From the NCBI GenBank assembly GCA_028818385.1, contig JAPPNY010000085.1, forward strand, positions 1 to 41,404: a stretch of 41,404 bases of DNA. The letters are read 5' to 3'. Below the pieces are notes generated by a model. The model did not search any database and had not been told where the DNA came from. It worked only from the letters and a program-made list of their open reading frames with translations. Below, piece after piece: positions 1 to 7,725 of this stretch (position 1 is the stretch's first letter; every line of letters starts with the position of its first letter). Origin of the DNA: Spirochaetaceae bacterium. GTDB taxonomy: Bacteria > Spirochaetota > Spirochaetia > SZUA-6 > Bin103. The position numbers and the translations under genes were made by a program.

Positions 1-6
1 TGGCCT

Positions 7-237
7 CTATCCTCTCAGTAATCCGGCTATCTCGGTGGTTTTGCAAAAGGCTCCTAATCCTAAGTTTGTCGGCCGGCCGTCAATCCGCACGCGTTGCGCC
101 CACGACTTCGCGACGCCCCCATGCTTCCGTGGCTTCACCAACAGGGAAAGCCCGTGCGATCCGTAGCCGTCGCCGTACCTTCTGGGCTCCTTGACCGCCC
201 GCACGAACGAAGCAGTCAGCCGCTTGGGTCGCTTCAT
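7..237 (-). pseudogene. Truncated tyrosine-recombinase integrase, N-terminal arm-binding domain only
   Basis: About 76 residues resemble the N-terminal arm-DNA-binding domain (DUF4102 type) of phage and island integrases. Visible features are the start (MKRPKRLTASFVRAVKEP), the YGDG turn, a LLVKP strand and the basic segment KSWAQRVRIDGRPTNLGLG. The frame then stops at 7-9. The core-binding and catalytic domains (R-H-R-Y, some 300 residues) are absent, so this copy cannot recombine DNA. The start at 237 is chosen because AAGGAGG lies a few bases upstream. A good promoter also survives, so a short arm-binding peptide could still be made. The missing part may lie left of the window after a frameshift, which cannot be judged here. 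Confidence 0.7.
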
Positions 238-262
238 CGTCCACCTCCTTGGGTTACTCGCG

Positions 263-282
263 TTATCACCTTTGCGTGATAA
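263..282. promoter_or_regulatory. Palindrome TTATCAC-N6-GTGATAA, putative operator
   Basis: A perfect 7-base inverted repeat with a 6-base spacer lies across the -10 element and expected start site of the integrase promoter. That is the position expected for a repressor site. The binding protein is unknown. The surrounding bases are AT-rich compared with the rest of the window. Confidence 0.5.
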
Positions 283-307
283 TGGCATACCCCCAAAGAA
301 CGGTCAA
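279..307 (-). promoter_or_regulatory. Promoter of the integrase fragment
   Basis: On the minus strand TTGACC (302-307) is followed after exactly 17 bases by CATTAT (279-284), and TGC immediately precedes it (extended -10). It lies about 45 bases before the ATG at 237. It overlaps the palindrome at 263-282. This is inferred from consensus match only. Confidence 0.55.
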
Positions 308-400
308 GAAACCTGCGGGCTTACCAGATTGATCCGTAACCTGTTTTTCTATATGGCTTTATTGTATCTGAATATGGCGGCACCATATATGACAATCAAT

Positions 401-853
401 CACGTGGTCTACATGGGCCGCGGCAGCGAGCGCGTGAACACCGTCTGGATTCCCTTCGGCGATATCCCGATCGCGCAGGGCACGCTGGCAGTGTGCGAGG
501 CGTCGCACCGCCTGGACAGCTTCGCCAGGGTCAGAGAGACGTACGGCAGGAGCGACGTGGATCGCGACCGCACCCAGGGCTGGTTCAGCGAGGATCCGGA
601 AGAGATCCGTGAGCGATTCGGCGGCCGTTGGCTCACGGCGGACGTGCGCGCCGGCGACATCATCACCTTCGGGCTCTACACCCTGCACGGCTCCACGAAC
701 AACACCACCAACCGGTTCCGCATCAGTTGCGACGTCCGCTATCAGCCGGCCTCCGAGCCGATGGACGAGCGCTGGGGCGGAGACTCCCCCACCGGCCACT
801 ACGCGACCGCGGCCGTCCCGATGGCCGAAGCCCGCAAGCGGTGGGGCCTGTAG
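401..853 (+). pseudogene. 5'-truncated phytanoyl-CoA dioxygenase family gene
   Basis: The 150 residues from 401 match the C-terminal half of bacterial PhyH-family Fe(II)/2-oxoglutarate dioxygenases. They include HVVYMGRGSERVNTVWIPFG, a GDIITFGLYTLHGSTNNTTN segment with the distal metal-binding His, the 2-oxoglutarate-binding Arg soon after (NRFRISCDVRYQ), and the family-like tail PMDERWGG. The reading frame runs upstream through AT-rich sequence with possible starts (ATG at 353), but that part is not family-like and overlaps the integrase promoter. The proximal HxD iron motif should sit just before VVYMGRGS. Here those residues read INH, so the break falls on the motif. The gene is probably inactive. 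Its 3' end converges on the intact PhyH gene, 5 bases away. Confidence 0.7.
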
Positions 854-858
854 CGCGG

Positions 859-1716
859 TCAGTTGGGTCCTGAGTAGTCGTACCGCCTGAGGCCGGTCAG
901 GTGGTCCTTCGGCGCGGGCACCAGGGGGATCACGTTCTCGATGGGGCAACCGGCGAACACCGGCGCGCACTCCTGCGCCAGCTCGACGCGGGAGCCCCGC
1001 CGATACCACGCGACGGTGTGGATCATGGCGATCATGAAGCGGGTCGAAGCGCTGCGGTTGGGCGTGCCGCGGTGCCACAGCCGCATGTCCCGAATCAGCA
1101 CCGCCCCCTTGCGGGTACACCCCCGGAGCGGCCCGCGCACGGCCCGCCGCGCCTCGACATGCTCCTCCGGCACCCGGATGTTGTTGCCGATCACCATGAG
1201 CGTATCGAGGTGGGTGCCGGGCCACAGCTCGATGGCGCCGTTCTCCTCCGTGGTCCCGCTCAGCGGGACGTTCACCACCAGCCGCGCCGGCGGATGCGCC
1301 ACGCTCAGGTTCGGCCAGAGCTGACCGTCGTCGACGTGCACGGGCTGCAGCCCGCTGCCGGGGACGTTGGTGTTGCCGGTCAGGGTGTTGTTGAACGCGC
1401 CTGAGCCCAGCACCGCGCGGGTCACCTGGCACACGAACGGGTTGGCCATCACGTCGCGGAACACCAGGTCGGCATCAGGGGGCGGGGGCTGCTGGATGTT
1501 GCCCCACACGAAGTTGTGCGGCACCACCGGCATGGCGCGGATCTTCTCCAGGTCCTGGCTCATCCGCTCCTGCAGCCGGTCGAGGTGGTCGTGGTCGATC
1601 ACGTCGTCGATCGCCACGTAGCCGTCGGCATGCAGCGCCGTGACCGCCCGCTGCAACGCGGCGTCGCCGAACCGCTCCGCGGCGCGTTCCGCCGCCGTTG
1701 GCGTGAGCTGGTTCAT
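859..1716 (-). CDS. Phytanoyl-CoA dioxygenase (PhyH) family protein
   Basis: A 285-residue cytoplasmic Fe(II)/2-oxoglutarate-dependent oxygenase. Members hydroxylate small organic substrates, and the substrate here is unknown. The iron triad is visible: His127-Val-Asp129 (QPVHVDDGQLWP) and His215 (MRLWHRGTPN), with an Arg a few residues later for 2-oxoglutarate. The typical segment NGAIELWPGTH lies near residue 165. Length is normal for bacterial members. The ATG at 1716 is 2 bases after the sulfatase stop codon, so the two genes form one transcription and probably translation unit. That suggests successive steps on one substrate, for example desulfation plus oxidation, but this is inference. 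The truncated paralogue faces it at the 3' end and is of a different subtype. Confidence 0.88.
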   Translation of the reverse strand: MNQLTPTAAERAAERFGDAALQRAVTALHADGYVAIDDVIDHDHLDRLQERMSQDLEKIRAMPVVPHNFVWGNIQQPPPPDADLVFRDVMANPFVCQVTRAVLGSGAFNNTLTGNTNVPGSGLQPVHVDDGQLWPNLSVAHPPARLVVNVPLSGTTEENGAIELWPGTHLDTLMVIGNNIRVPEEHVEARRAVRGPLRGCTRKGAVLIRDMRLWHRGTPNRSASTRFMIAMIHTVAWYRRGSRVELAQECAPVFAGCPIENVIPLVPAPKDHLTGLRRYDYSGPN

Positions 1717-1718
1717 CG

Positions 1719-3158
1719 CTACAGCTCGCGCAGCTTGCGGTTCAGCCATTCGATCATCGGCCCCGTGGCAGGGTCGGACACCTCCACCATGGTCCCGGGA
1801 AGCCGCTGGCCGATCAGCGCCTCCACCTCGGCGCGGCACTCGGCCACGACCCGCGGATGGTCGGCCACGACGTTGTAGCGCTCTTCGGGATCGCTGCGCA
1901 CGTCGAACAACTCGTCGCCTTCCTCGTCCTCGTAGCCGACCGCCGTGCAGTAGTTCCAGCGGTCGTCGCGGACGCTCGCCCGCGCCCGCGCGTTGCCGGG
2001 CGAGCCGTCCGCCCAGCCGGTGACGATCCGCTCCCGGATCGCCGTCTTCTCGCCGGTCACCAGCGGCCAGAGATCCCGGCCGTCGGTCCAGCCGCACGGG
2101 ACGCCCAGCCGCGCAAGAATCGTGGGCATCAGGTCGTGGTTCTGCACCAGCGCCGTGACGTCGCGGTCCGCCGGCCCGCCCGGATGGCGCAGGCACAGGT
2201 TCAACTGCGTGTTGAACGGGTGCAGCTCCCGGTCCGACTTGCCGAAGCGGCCCTGGTCGCGGAGCTGGGTCCCATGGTCGGAAAGGAAGACCACCAGCGT
2301 GTCGTCGAACAGCTTCAGCTCCTCCAGCTTGTCCAGCAACAGGCCGATCCATTTGTCCACGAACGTGACCTCGCCCAGGTAGAGCGCCTCGATGCGGCGC
2401 AGCTCCTCCTCTGTCGCGTCTTCCTGCGCCGCGCCCGGCATGATGAAATCCTTGCCCGAATAGTCCGGATAGTAGAGATCGGCATACGTCTTGGGCGGAT
2501 CCCACGGCTCGTGCGGATCGAAGCTGTCGATCCAGAGGAAGAACGGCTTCATCGCGTGGTTGTCGTGCAGCCAGTCGCAGGCCGCGCGAAACACGCGCGC
2601 GCAACTGTAGTCGTCCTCCGACCGCCGGTGGCGCTGGTTGAGCAGGTAGTTGACCAGGGTGGCGTGCCGCGGCCAGTCGATCGGCTCGCGTACGTGGGTG
2701 CGGAGTTGATGCTCGATCGAGCGCGGGTCGCCGCTCTTCCAGTTGTCCGATTCCTGCCCGCGGATGAAGTCCAGGTGGGCGAAGCCGCGAGAGAAGTTCA
2801 TGGTCGGCTTGAACATGTGGTAGGTGTCGGCGATCAGGGCGGTGAGGTAGCCGCGCGCCAGCAACACCTCGGCGATGGTGTCCTGATCGGGCGGGATCTT
2901 GTGCCACCCCGGCGCGTGGTGCCAGTGGCCGCGGCGGTCGAAGTGGTAACGGAACGGGAAGCTGCGCCGGCCCGTGAACAGCCCGCGGCGTATCTGCAGC
3001 GTCGGCTGGCACTCGCCGAAGGCACGCGTGAAGCGGATGCTCTGCGCGGCCAGGGCATCGAGATTGGGCGTCCGCGCGTGGCTGTACTTCTTTCCTCCGC
3101 CCACAATGTCCGCCCGAAACGTGTCCAGGCAGATGCAGACGACGTTCATGTTCGACAT
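1719..3158 (-). CDS. Sulfatase (alkaline-phosphatase superfamily) with unusual core motif
   Basis: A protein of about 479 residues. The N-terminal metal-binding strand is VCICLDTFRADI (Asp12), SFDPHEPW lies near 212-219, and FLSDHGTQL near 291-299 carries the second metal site (Asp294, His295), followed by a Lys near 307. The family cleaves sulfate esters with a formylglycine made from Cys or Ser in C-x-P-x-R. Here residues 50-54 are Cys-Gln-Pro-Thr-Leu, so the Arg normally needed for recognition by the maturation enzyme is replaced, with Arg-Arg only at 57-58. No signal peptide is visible, so it is probably cytoplasmic. The start at 3158 (MSNMNVV) fits the family; ATG 3149 is an alternative. 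It is first in a two-gene operon with the PhyH oxygenase. It could act on phosphate or phosphonate esters instead. Confidence 0.85.
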   Translation of the reverse strand: MSNMNVVCICLDTFRADIVGGGKKYSHARTPNLDALAAQSIRFTRAFGECQPTLQIRRGLFTGRRSFPFRYHFDRRGHWHHAPGWHKIPPDQDTIAEVLLARGYLTALIADTYHMFKPTMNFSRGFAHLDFIRGQESDNWKSGDPRSIEHQLRTHVREPIDWPRHATLVNYLLNQRHRRSEDDYSCARVFRAACDWLHDNHAMKPFFLWIDSFDPHEPWDPPKTYADLYYPDYSGKDFIMPGAAQEDATEEELRRIEALYLGEVTFVDKWIGLLLDKLEELKLFDDTLVVFLSDHGTQLRDQGRFGKSDRELHPFNTQLNLCLRHPGGPADRDVTALVQNHDLMPTILARLGVPCGWTDGRDLWPLVTGEKTAIRERIVTGWADGSPGNARARASVRDDRWNYCTAVGYEDEEGDELFDVRSDPEERYNVVADHPRVVAECRAEVEALIGQRLPGTMVEVSDPATGPMIEWLNRKLREL

Positions 3159-3216
3159 GGAGGCGATGGTAGCGCGGCCACTCACGGCGTGCACCGGCGC
3201 TCCGCGGCGCACCGGC

Positions 3217-3225
3217 TGCTATAGT
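3217..3225 (+). promoter_or_regulatory. Extended -10 promoter of the aminotransferase gene
   Basis: TGCTATAGT is an extended -10 (TGn plus TATAGT, 5 of 6 matches to TATAAT). No -35 box is seen. The predicted start site leaves a leader of only about 10 bases before ATG 3243. It lies in the divergent gap between the sulfatase and this gene. Confidence 0.4.
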
Positions 3226-3242
3226 CGCCCCGGACTCCCACG

Positions 3243-4589
3243 ATGAAACCGGCAAATGAGCTCGAGGCGCGCTACTTCGCCGCCACGCCGCGCTCCCTGG
3301 AGCGCTTCACCGCCCACGCCGGCGCCACGCCGGGCGGCGTCGCCAAGGGCGCCTACTTCTACCGCCCCTACCCGCTGACCATGGAGCGCGGCGACGGCCC
3401 GTACCTGTTCGACGTGGACGGCAACCGGTACGCCGACTTCGCCAACCACCACACCGGCCAGATCCTCGGTCACAGGCACCCGGCGGTGATGGCTGCGGTG
3501 CGGGCGCAGTTGCAGCGCGGCATCGCGTTGGGCGCGCCCATGGGGCACGAGACCGAGGCGTGCGCGGAGCTGTGCAGCCGCGTGGCCAGCCTGGAACGGG
3601 CGCGCTTCACCAACTCCGGGACCGAGGCCAGCCTGCACGCCGTACGCCTGGCGCGCGCGTTCACCGGCAGGAACCGGATCGCCAAGTTCGAGGGCTGCTA
3701 CCACGGCAGCCACGACTCGGTGGAGGTCTCGGTCGCGCCGCCGCTGGAAGCGGCCGGCCCGGCCGACCGGCCCCTGCCGCACGCGCAGGCGATCGGCATG
3801 TCGACCGGGGCGGTGGCCGACACGATGGTCCTGCCGCTCGGCAACCTGGAGGCGGCCGAGCGGCTGATCGCCGAGCACGCCGTCGAGCTGGCGTGCGTCA
3901 TGCTGGATCCGAAGAGCGGCGTCCTGGATCTGCCGGCGGACTTCATCCGCGGCGTGCGCGAGATCACCGCCCGGCACGGCGTGCTGATGATCTTCGACGA
4001 GATCGTCGGCTTCCGGCTGGCGCGCGGCGGCGCCCAGGAGTACTACGGGATCACGCCCGACCTGACCACGTTCGGGAAGATCGTCGGCGGCGGCTTCCCG
4101 GTGGGCGCGTTCGGCGGGCGCGCCGATATCATGGACTGCTACGATCCGGCGGCGGGGCGGGGCATTGGCCAGAGCGGCACCTTCGCCAGCCACCCGGTGA
4201 CCTTGGCCGCCGGCCTGGCGATGCTGCGCGAACTGACGCCGGCGGCCTTCGAGCACTTGGCCGCCCTGGGCGACCGCCTCACGCGCGGGCTCGGCACGGC
4301 GCTGGCCGCCTGCCCGGTGCCGGCGTCGGCGCACAACAACGGATCCGCGTTCGCCATCCACTTCTGCGCGGAGCCGCCGCGCGACTACCGCTCGTCGCTC
4401 GACGCCGACAAGCGCTGGGTGTCGCCGCTGTTCCTGGCCCTGCTCGAACGGGGTTTCTTCCTGGGCCACACCCTGGGGATGTGCTCGATCTCCGTCCCGA
4501 CCACGCCGCAGATGATCGACGAGCTGGTCGATGCGGTGGCCGATGCGTTGCGCGACCCGGCCGTGACGGCTGCCGCGGAGGGTGCCTGA
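3243..4589 (+). CDS. Class III PLP aminotransferase, glutamate-1-semialdehyde mutase-like
   Basis: A 448-residue PLP enzyme. Visible parts are the cofactor-phosphate segment NSGTEAS (124-130), CYHGSHDS (152-159), the Asp that pairs with the pyridine nitrogen in MIFDEIVGF (249-257), and the Schiff-base Lys279 in TTFGKIVGGGFPVGAF. This pattern is typical of the HemL-like subgroup. However, no haem genes are near, the insertion around residues 165-190 is unlike classical HemL, and the neighbours are catabolic. A transaminase or aminomutase on an amino acid or sugar-like substrate is therefore as likely as a tetrapyrrole role. It converges on the aldo/keto reductase with a 13-base gap. Length is close to the family norm (about 430). 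Confidence 0.85.
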   Translation: MKPANELEARYFAATPRSLERFTAHAGATPGGVAKGAYFYRPYPLTMERGDGPYLFDVDGNRYADFANHHTGQILGHRHPAVMAAVRAQLQRGIALGAPMGHETEACAELCSRVASLERARFTNSGTEASLHAVRLARAFTGRNRIAKFEGCYHGSHDSVEVSVAPPLEAAGPADRPLPHAQAIGMSTGAVADTMVLPLGNLEAAERLIAEHAVELACVMLDPKSGVLDLPADFIRGVREITARHGVLMIFDEIVGFRLARGGAQEYYGITPDLTTFGKIVGGGFPVGAFGGRADIMDCYDPAAGRGIGQSGTFASHPVTLAAGLAMLRELTPAAFEHLAALGDRLTRGLGTALAACPVPASAHNNGSAFAIHFCAEPPRDYRSSLDADKRWVSPLFLALLERGFFLGHTLGMCSISVPTTPQMIDELVDAVADALRDPAVTAAAEGA

Positions 4590-4602
4590 CGCGCGGCGTC
4601 CC

Positions 4603-5535
4603 TCAGCGCTTCCCCCAGTCATAGTCCCGGATCCACCGCCAGAACCCGGGGTTGATGATGTCGTCCGGAAGGTAGGGCACCGCCTCTCCGATCGCCTCCA
4701 GGAGCGGGCCGTCCAGCGGGCCGGCCAGGACGGCGGCCACGTTGCGCTCCATCTGCTCGTGCGTCTCCATGCCGACCACGACGCCGGTGATCCCTGAGAG
4801 CGAGGCGACGTAGCGCAGCGCCAACTCCTCGATCGTCAGCTCGCCCGCCAGCTCCCGCAGCCGTGTGAGCACCGCGCCCACCTCCGCGATCGGCTCCGGC
4901 AAATCCGGGATGCCCATGGTCACCACGCCCTGCAGGTACACGCTGCGGGCGAAGATCGCGACCCCGGCCTCCGCCGCCCGCTCCAGCACCCCGGCGCGCA
5001 GGAACCGCTGGTCGAGCACGCTGACCGGATGCTGGAGGGCGTCGATGCCGGGCGTGGCGATCGCCCCGAGCGCCTCCTCCACCGAGTACACGGAGACGCC
5101 GACCGCGCCGATGTCGCCCGCCTCGCGCTTGCGGTGGAGCGCCTCCACGTACGGCAGCGCGTGGTAGCCGTGCAGGAGGTAGAGCCCGATCCGCTCCACC
5201 CCCAGCACGCGTAGCGACCGCTCCACGGCGGCGGTGATCTGTTCCTCGGGCGTCCCAGCCATCTTCGGGTGCGGGCGCGCCTTGCTGCAGATGAAGATGC
5301 GGTCGCGCATCCCAAGGTCGCCGAGAGCCCGGCCGAGCACAGTCTCCGCCTGGTTGTACATCGAGGCGGTGTCCAGCGTGTTCACGCCGGCCTCGAACGC
5401 CGTGGCGAGCATGCGGCTCACGGTCGCCTGCGACGGCTTCCCGGTCGTGTTGGCCACCCCGTAGTCCAGGCCGAACTGCACCGTCCCCAGCACCAGGGCC
5501 GATATCTCGTGCTCGCCGAAGCGGCGGTACTGCAT
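4603..5535 (-). CDS. Aldo/keto reductase
   Basis: A 310-residue NADPH-dependent oxidoreductase of the (beta/alpha)8 aldo-keto reductase family. The catalytic tetrad is present: Asp55 and Tyr60 (NTLDTASMYNQ), Lys85 (FICSKARP) and His122 (YLLHGYH). The region PGFWRWIRDYDW at the C terminus is not diagnostic. The start at 5535 is preferred over the in-frame ATG at 5553 because GGAGGTG stands about 8 bases before it. It is transcribed alone, away from the RES-Xre pair. Such proteins in catabolic clusters often reduce sugars or inositol-like ketones; the substrate cannot be told from sequence. Confidence 0.88.
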   Translation of the reverse strand: MQYRRFGEHEISALVLGTVQFGLDYGVANTTGKPSQATVSRMLATAFEAGVNTLDTASMYNQAETVLGRALGDLGMRDRIFICSKARPHPKMAGTPEEQITAAVERSLRVLGVERIGLYLLHGYHALPYVEALHRKREAGDIGAVGVSVYSVEEALGAIATPGIDALQHPVSVLDQRFLRAGVLERAAEAGVAIFARSVYLQGVVTMGIPDLPEPIAEVGAVLTRLRELAGELTIEELALRYVASLSGITGVVVGMETHEQMERNVAAVLAGPLDGPLLEAIGEAVPYLPDDIINPGFWRWIRDYDWGKR

Positions 5536-5660
5536 GTCGCCGGTCACCTCCATTTCACTCGCAGGGATGCACCTGCGCGTTCAGAGTATCACCGTCGCCA
5601 CCATCATCCCCACGACGGCGAGCGACTCGGGGGTTGCCGGACGAGGTTCCATGGATTAGT

Positions 5661-5676
5661 GTCACCAAACGGTCAC
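5661..5676. promoter_or_regulatory. Direct repeat GTCAC spaced 11 bases, candidate operator
   Basis: GTCAC occurs at 5661-5665 and 5672-5676, one helical turn apart, 15-30 bases before the antitoxin start at 5691. Upstream lie a weak TTGCCG (5634-5639) and ATTAGT (5655-5660). Toxin-antitoxin operons of this type are usually autoregulated, so this is a candidate antitoxin site. Consensus quality is poor. Confidence 0.25.
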
Positions 5677-5690
5677 AGAGAAGACTCCAA

Positions 5691-6227
5691 ATGGATCGAC
5701 CGCCAGAAGGACTGCCCAAGCCACATCGCGGGATGAAGCCGGCGAACCCTGCGGTGTCGGCGTCCAAAGCCGACACGATCGCGGAGCCCGCAGCGCCGTA
5801 CGCCGTCGATCAGACCGGACTCCCGGCGCTCGGAGGCGATTTGTCCCGCCTGTCGAACGACGGCGGGGTGCTGGACCTGGTCCGCGAAGGGCTGCCGTAC
5901 TCGATGTTGGAGGAGCTGACGGTCGCGATCGGAGGATCACGAAAAGAGCTGGCACGGGTCGTGGGCATTCCCGCGACGACCCTGGGCCGCAGAAGACGCG
6001 CGGGCAGGCTGACGCCGGCCGAATCCGACCGACTCGTGCGCATCGCCCGCTTGACTGACATGGTCCTGGCTCTGATGCGCGGCGACGCGGCAGCCGCGCG
6101 CCGGTGGCTGAACACTCCCCAGGACATCTTCGACGACGAAACGCCGCTGCATCGCGCCTCGACGGAAACGGGCGGCCGCGAAGTGGAGCAGCTCATCGGC
6201 AGACTGCGGCACGGCGTGTTCGGTTGA
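5691..6227 (+). CDS. Xre/MbcA/ParS-type antitoxin of a RES-Xre system
   Basis: A 178-residue protein with a disordered N terminus, then an Xre-like helical domain (about 70-118) and a C-terminal toxin-binding domain (about 120-178, DUF2384). Recognisable stretches are SRKELARVVGIPATTLGRRR, LTPAESDRLVRIARL, AARRWLNTPQDIFDDETP and a terminal VEQLIGRLRHGVFG, which in this family inserts into the toxin active site. It neutralises the RES toxin directly downstream, 4 bases away, and probably represses the operon. The start at 5691 is chosen over 5634 because AGAGAAG precedes it; ATG 5733 is possible. Order (antitoxin first) is normal. Confidence 0.88.
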   Translation: MDRPPEGLPKPHRGMKPANPAVSASKADTIAEPAAPYAVDQTGLPALGGDLSRLSNDGGVLDLVREGLPYSMLEELTVAIGGSRKELARVVGIPATTLGRRRRAGRLTPAESDRLVRIARLTDMVLALMRGDAAAARRWLNTPQDIFDDETPLHRASTETGGREVEQLIGRLRHGVFG

Positions 6228-6231
6228 TCGG

Positions 6232-6717
6232 TTGATCACCGCCTGGCGCCTCGCGGCGCCGGAGTTCGCACAGACGTCCGAGGAGTTGATGTCAGGCGAG
6301 GGGGCTCGTCGATACGGCGGACGCTGGAACAGCCCCGGACGTGCGGCAGTCTACCTTGGCGACAGTCTGGCGCTGGCGGCAATGGAGTTGCTGATCCGCC
6401 TGAAGGCGGAAGACGCGCTGAAGGTCTACCGGAGGATGCCGGTGTTCATCCCCGAGCGGCTGATCGCGCACATCGACGAGGACGAGTTGCCGCCGGGCTG
6501 GGCGAAGCCGACGCCGCACCCCGTGACCCGGGTGATCGGCGACCGATGGATCGACAGCGTGGAGTCAGCGGTGCTCCAGGTGCCCAGTGCGACGGTCCGC
6601 GGCGAGAGCAACTTCATCGTCAACCCCGCGCACGCGGACTTCGACGACATCCGGACGGGACCGGTCTCCGACTTCCGCTACGACGCAAGGCTGACGGCCC
6701 GCGCCCGGACGTCATAG
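6232..6717 (+). CDS. RES-domain toxin (NAD+-degrading)
   Basis: A 161-residue RES-family toxin. Characterised members deplete cellular NAD+ by phosphorolysis or hydrolysis and halt growth. Conserved residues are visible: Arg31 in RRYGGRWNSPG, Tyr41 in VYLGDS, Glu52 in LAAMELL and Ser119 in VPSATV, then ESNFIVNPAHADF (125-137), typical of the fold. Length is normal and no disruption is seen, so it is probably active. The start is TTG at 6232, giving the common MxxAWRL opening; no ATG suits. It follows the antitoxin by 4 bases, which favours coupled translation, and converges on the amidohydrolase gene. Confidence 0.9.
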   Translation: MITAWRLAAPEFAQTSEELMSGEGARRYGGRWNSPGRAAVYLGDSLALAAMELLIRLKAEDALKVYRRMPVFIPERLIAHIDEDELPPGWAKPTPHPVTRVIGDRWIDSVESAVLQVPSATVRGESNFIVNPAHADFDDIRTGPVSDFRYDARLTARARTS

Positions 6718-6727
6718 TCGCTGGGCG

Positions 6728-7588
6728 CTACTCGGCTTCTCCGAGCAACCGCTGGGCGTTGCGGTATGCGATCTTGTCGAACACGTCCTGCTCCAGGTTC
6801 AGGGTCTTGAGGAAGGCCATCAGGCGGCCGTCGACGTAGTCGCGGGCGAACAGCAGGCGGTCCTGGTAGCGGATCAGGAACTGCTTGCCGAACTCGGGAT
6901 CGCGGGAGATGGCCGTCAGGCCGGAGCCGGCCGACAGGTCGGCGTACAGGTTGGGATAGGTGTCCAGCAGGTGGAGCACCCGCCCGCCCGGCTTGACCGG
7001 CCCCTTCGGGTACGACTCGGTCATACAGCGGTCGTCGCCGGAGATGTGCCCCCAGAATCCGGGCGCGTGGCCGATGAAGATCGTTTCCGGACACGCGGCG
7101 ATAGCCCGCTCGAAGCTGTCCAGGGAGCCGCCGTACCACCAGTTCGGGCGCGGATAGCGCTGTCCGTTGGGGATCGGGTAGTCGAGGTGGATGGTGATCG
7201 GCAGCTTCTGCTCGCCGCAGAAGTGGTAGATGTCCAGGGCGTCGGGGTCGTCGAACAGCACCCGCTGCTTGAGCTCCGAGGCGACGCGGATGCCGTGGAT
7301 CTCCACCGCCGCCTTGATCCGGTCGATGGCGTCCGGGCGCTTGACGTCCGGCATGTAGCCGAGCACGAAACGGTCCGGGGCCGCCCGGCCGACGTTCAGG
7401 ACATCCGCAAGCGGAATGCCCACGCCGCCGGGCGGCAGATGGGCATGGTAGCTGGGGCTGTAGTCGGTGGCGGGCACCTCCCAGGAGAACAGCCACATCT
7501 GGTCGATGCCGTGCTCCTCCATGTTGGCGAGGAGCCGGTCGGCGTCGTGGCCGTGCCAGTTCGGGTGGTTGTGAGCGTCTATCAGCAT
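6728..7588 (-). CDS. Amidohydrolase family 2 (TIM-barrel metal hydrolase/decarboxylase)
   Basis: A 286-residue protein of the amidohydrolase_2 type. The N-terminal metal motif His-x-His appears in MLIDAHNHPNWHGH (His6, His8). Other likely metal or catalytic residues lie in PITIHLDYP, FIGHAPGFWGH and near the C-terminal LLFARDYVDGRL. The family hydrolyses lactones or amides, or decarboxylates aromatic acids, and the substrate is unknown here. The start at 7588 is chosen because family homology begins there; the long open upstream frame is a GC-rich artefact. It is divergent from the lipoprotein gene at 7726 across a 137-base gap where no convincing promoter was found. Confidence 0.82.
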   Translation of the reverse strand: MLIDAHNHPNWHGHDADRLLANMEEHGIDQMWLFSWEVPATDYSPSYHAHLPPGGVGIPLADVLNVGRAAPDRFVLGYMPDVKRPDAIDRIKAAVEIHGIRVASELKQRVLFDDPDALDIYHFCGEQKLPITIHLDYPIPNGQRYPRPNWWYGGSLDSFERAIAACPETIFIGHAPGFWGHISGDDRCMTESYPKGPVKPGGRVLHLLDTYPNLYADLSAGSGLTAISRDPEFGKQFLIRYQDRLLFARDYVDGRLMAFLKTLNLEQDVFDKIAYRNAQRLLGEAE

Positions 7589-7725
7589 GGCGCGCAGGAT
7601 GCCGGAAACGCCCGGCCCGTTCCAGGCCGAGTCTGCCCACCCCGCATTGCTCGTCCGTAATCGGTGTTCTACCCTCGGCCGGACTCGGCGCCGCCTGCTC
7701 GGCGGCGGCCCGATCGGAGGAACCC

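Noticed and set aside
191..400. The N-terminal part of the plus-strand frame before the truncated PhyH
   Set aside because: It reads through the integrase promoter, has no PhyH similarity and contains no credible ribosome site; treated as an accident of the junction.
3243..4589. Calling the class III aminotransferase hemL
   Set aside because: The fold and active site match, but divergent internal segments and a catabolic neighbourhood make a haem role unsure.
5604..5633. A possible third copy of the repeated intergenic element (reverse complement resembles CCCCGA-GTCGCTCGCC)
   Set aside because: Similarity is limited to about 16 interrupted bases, the CCCATCCCC end and second hairpin are missing, and the gap is at gene 5' ends.
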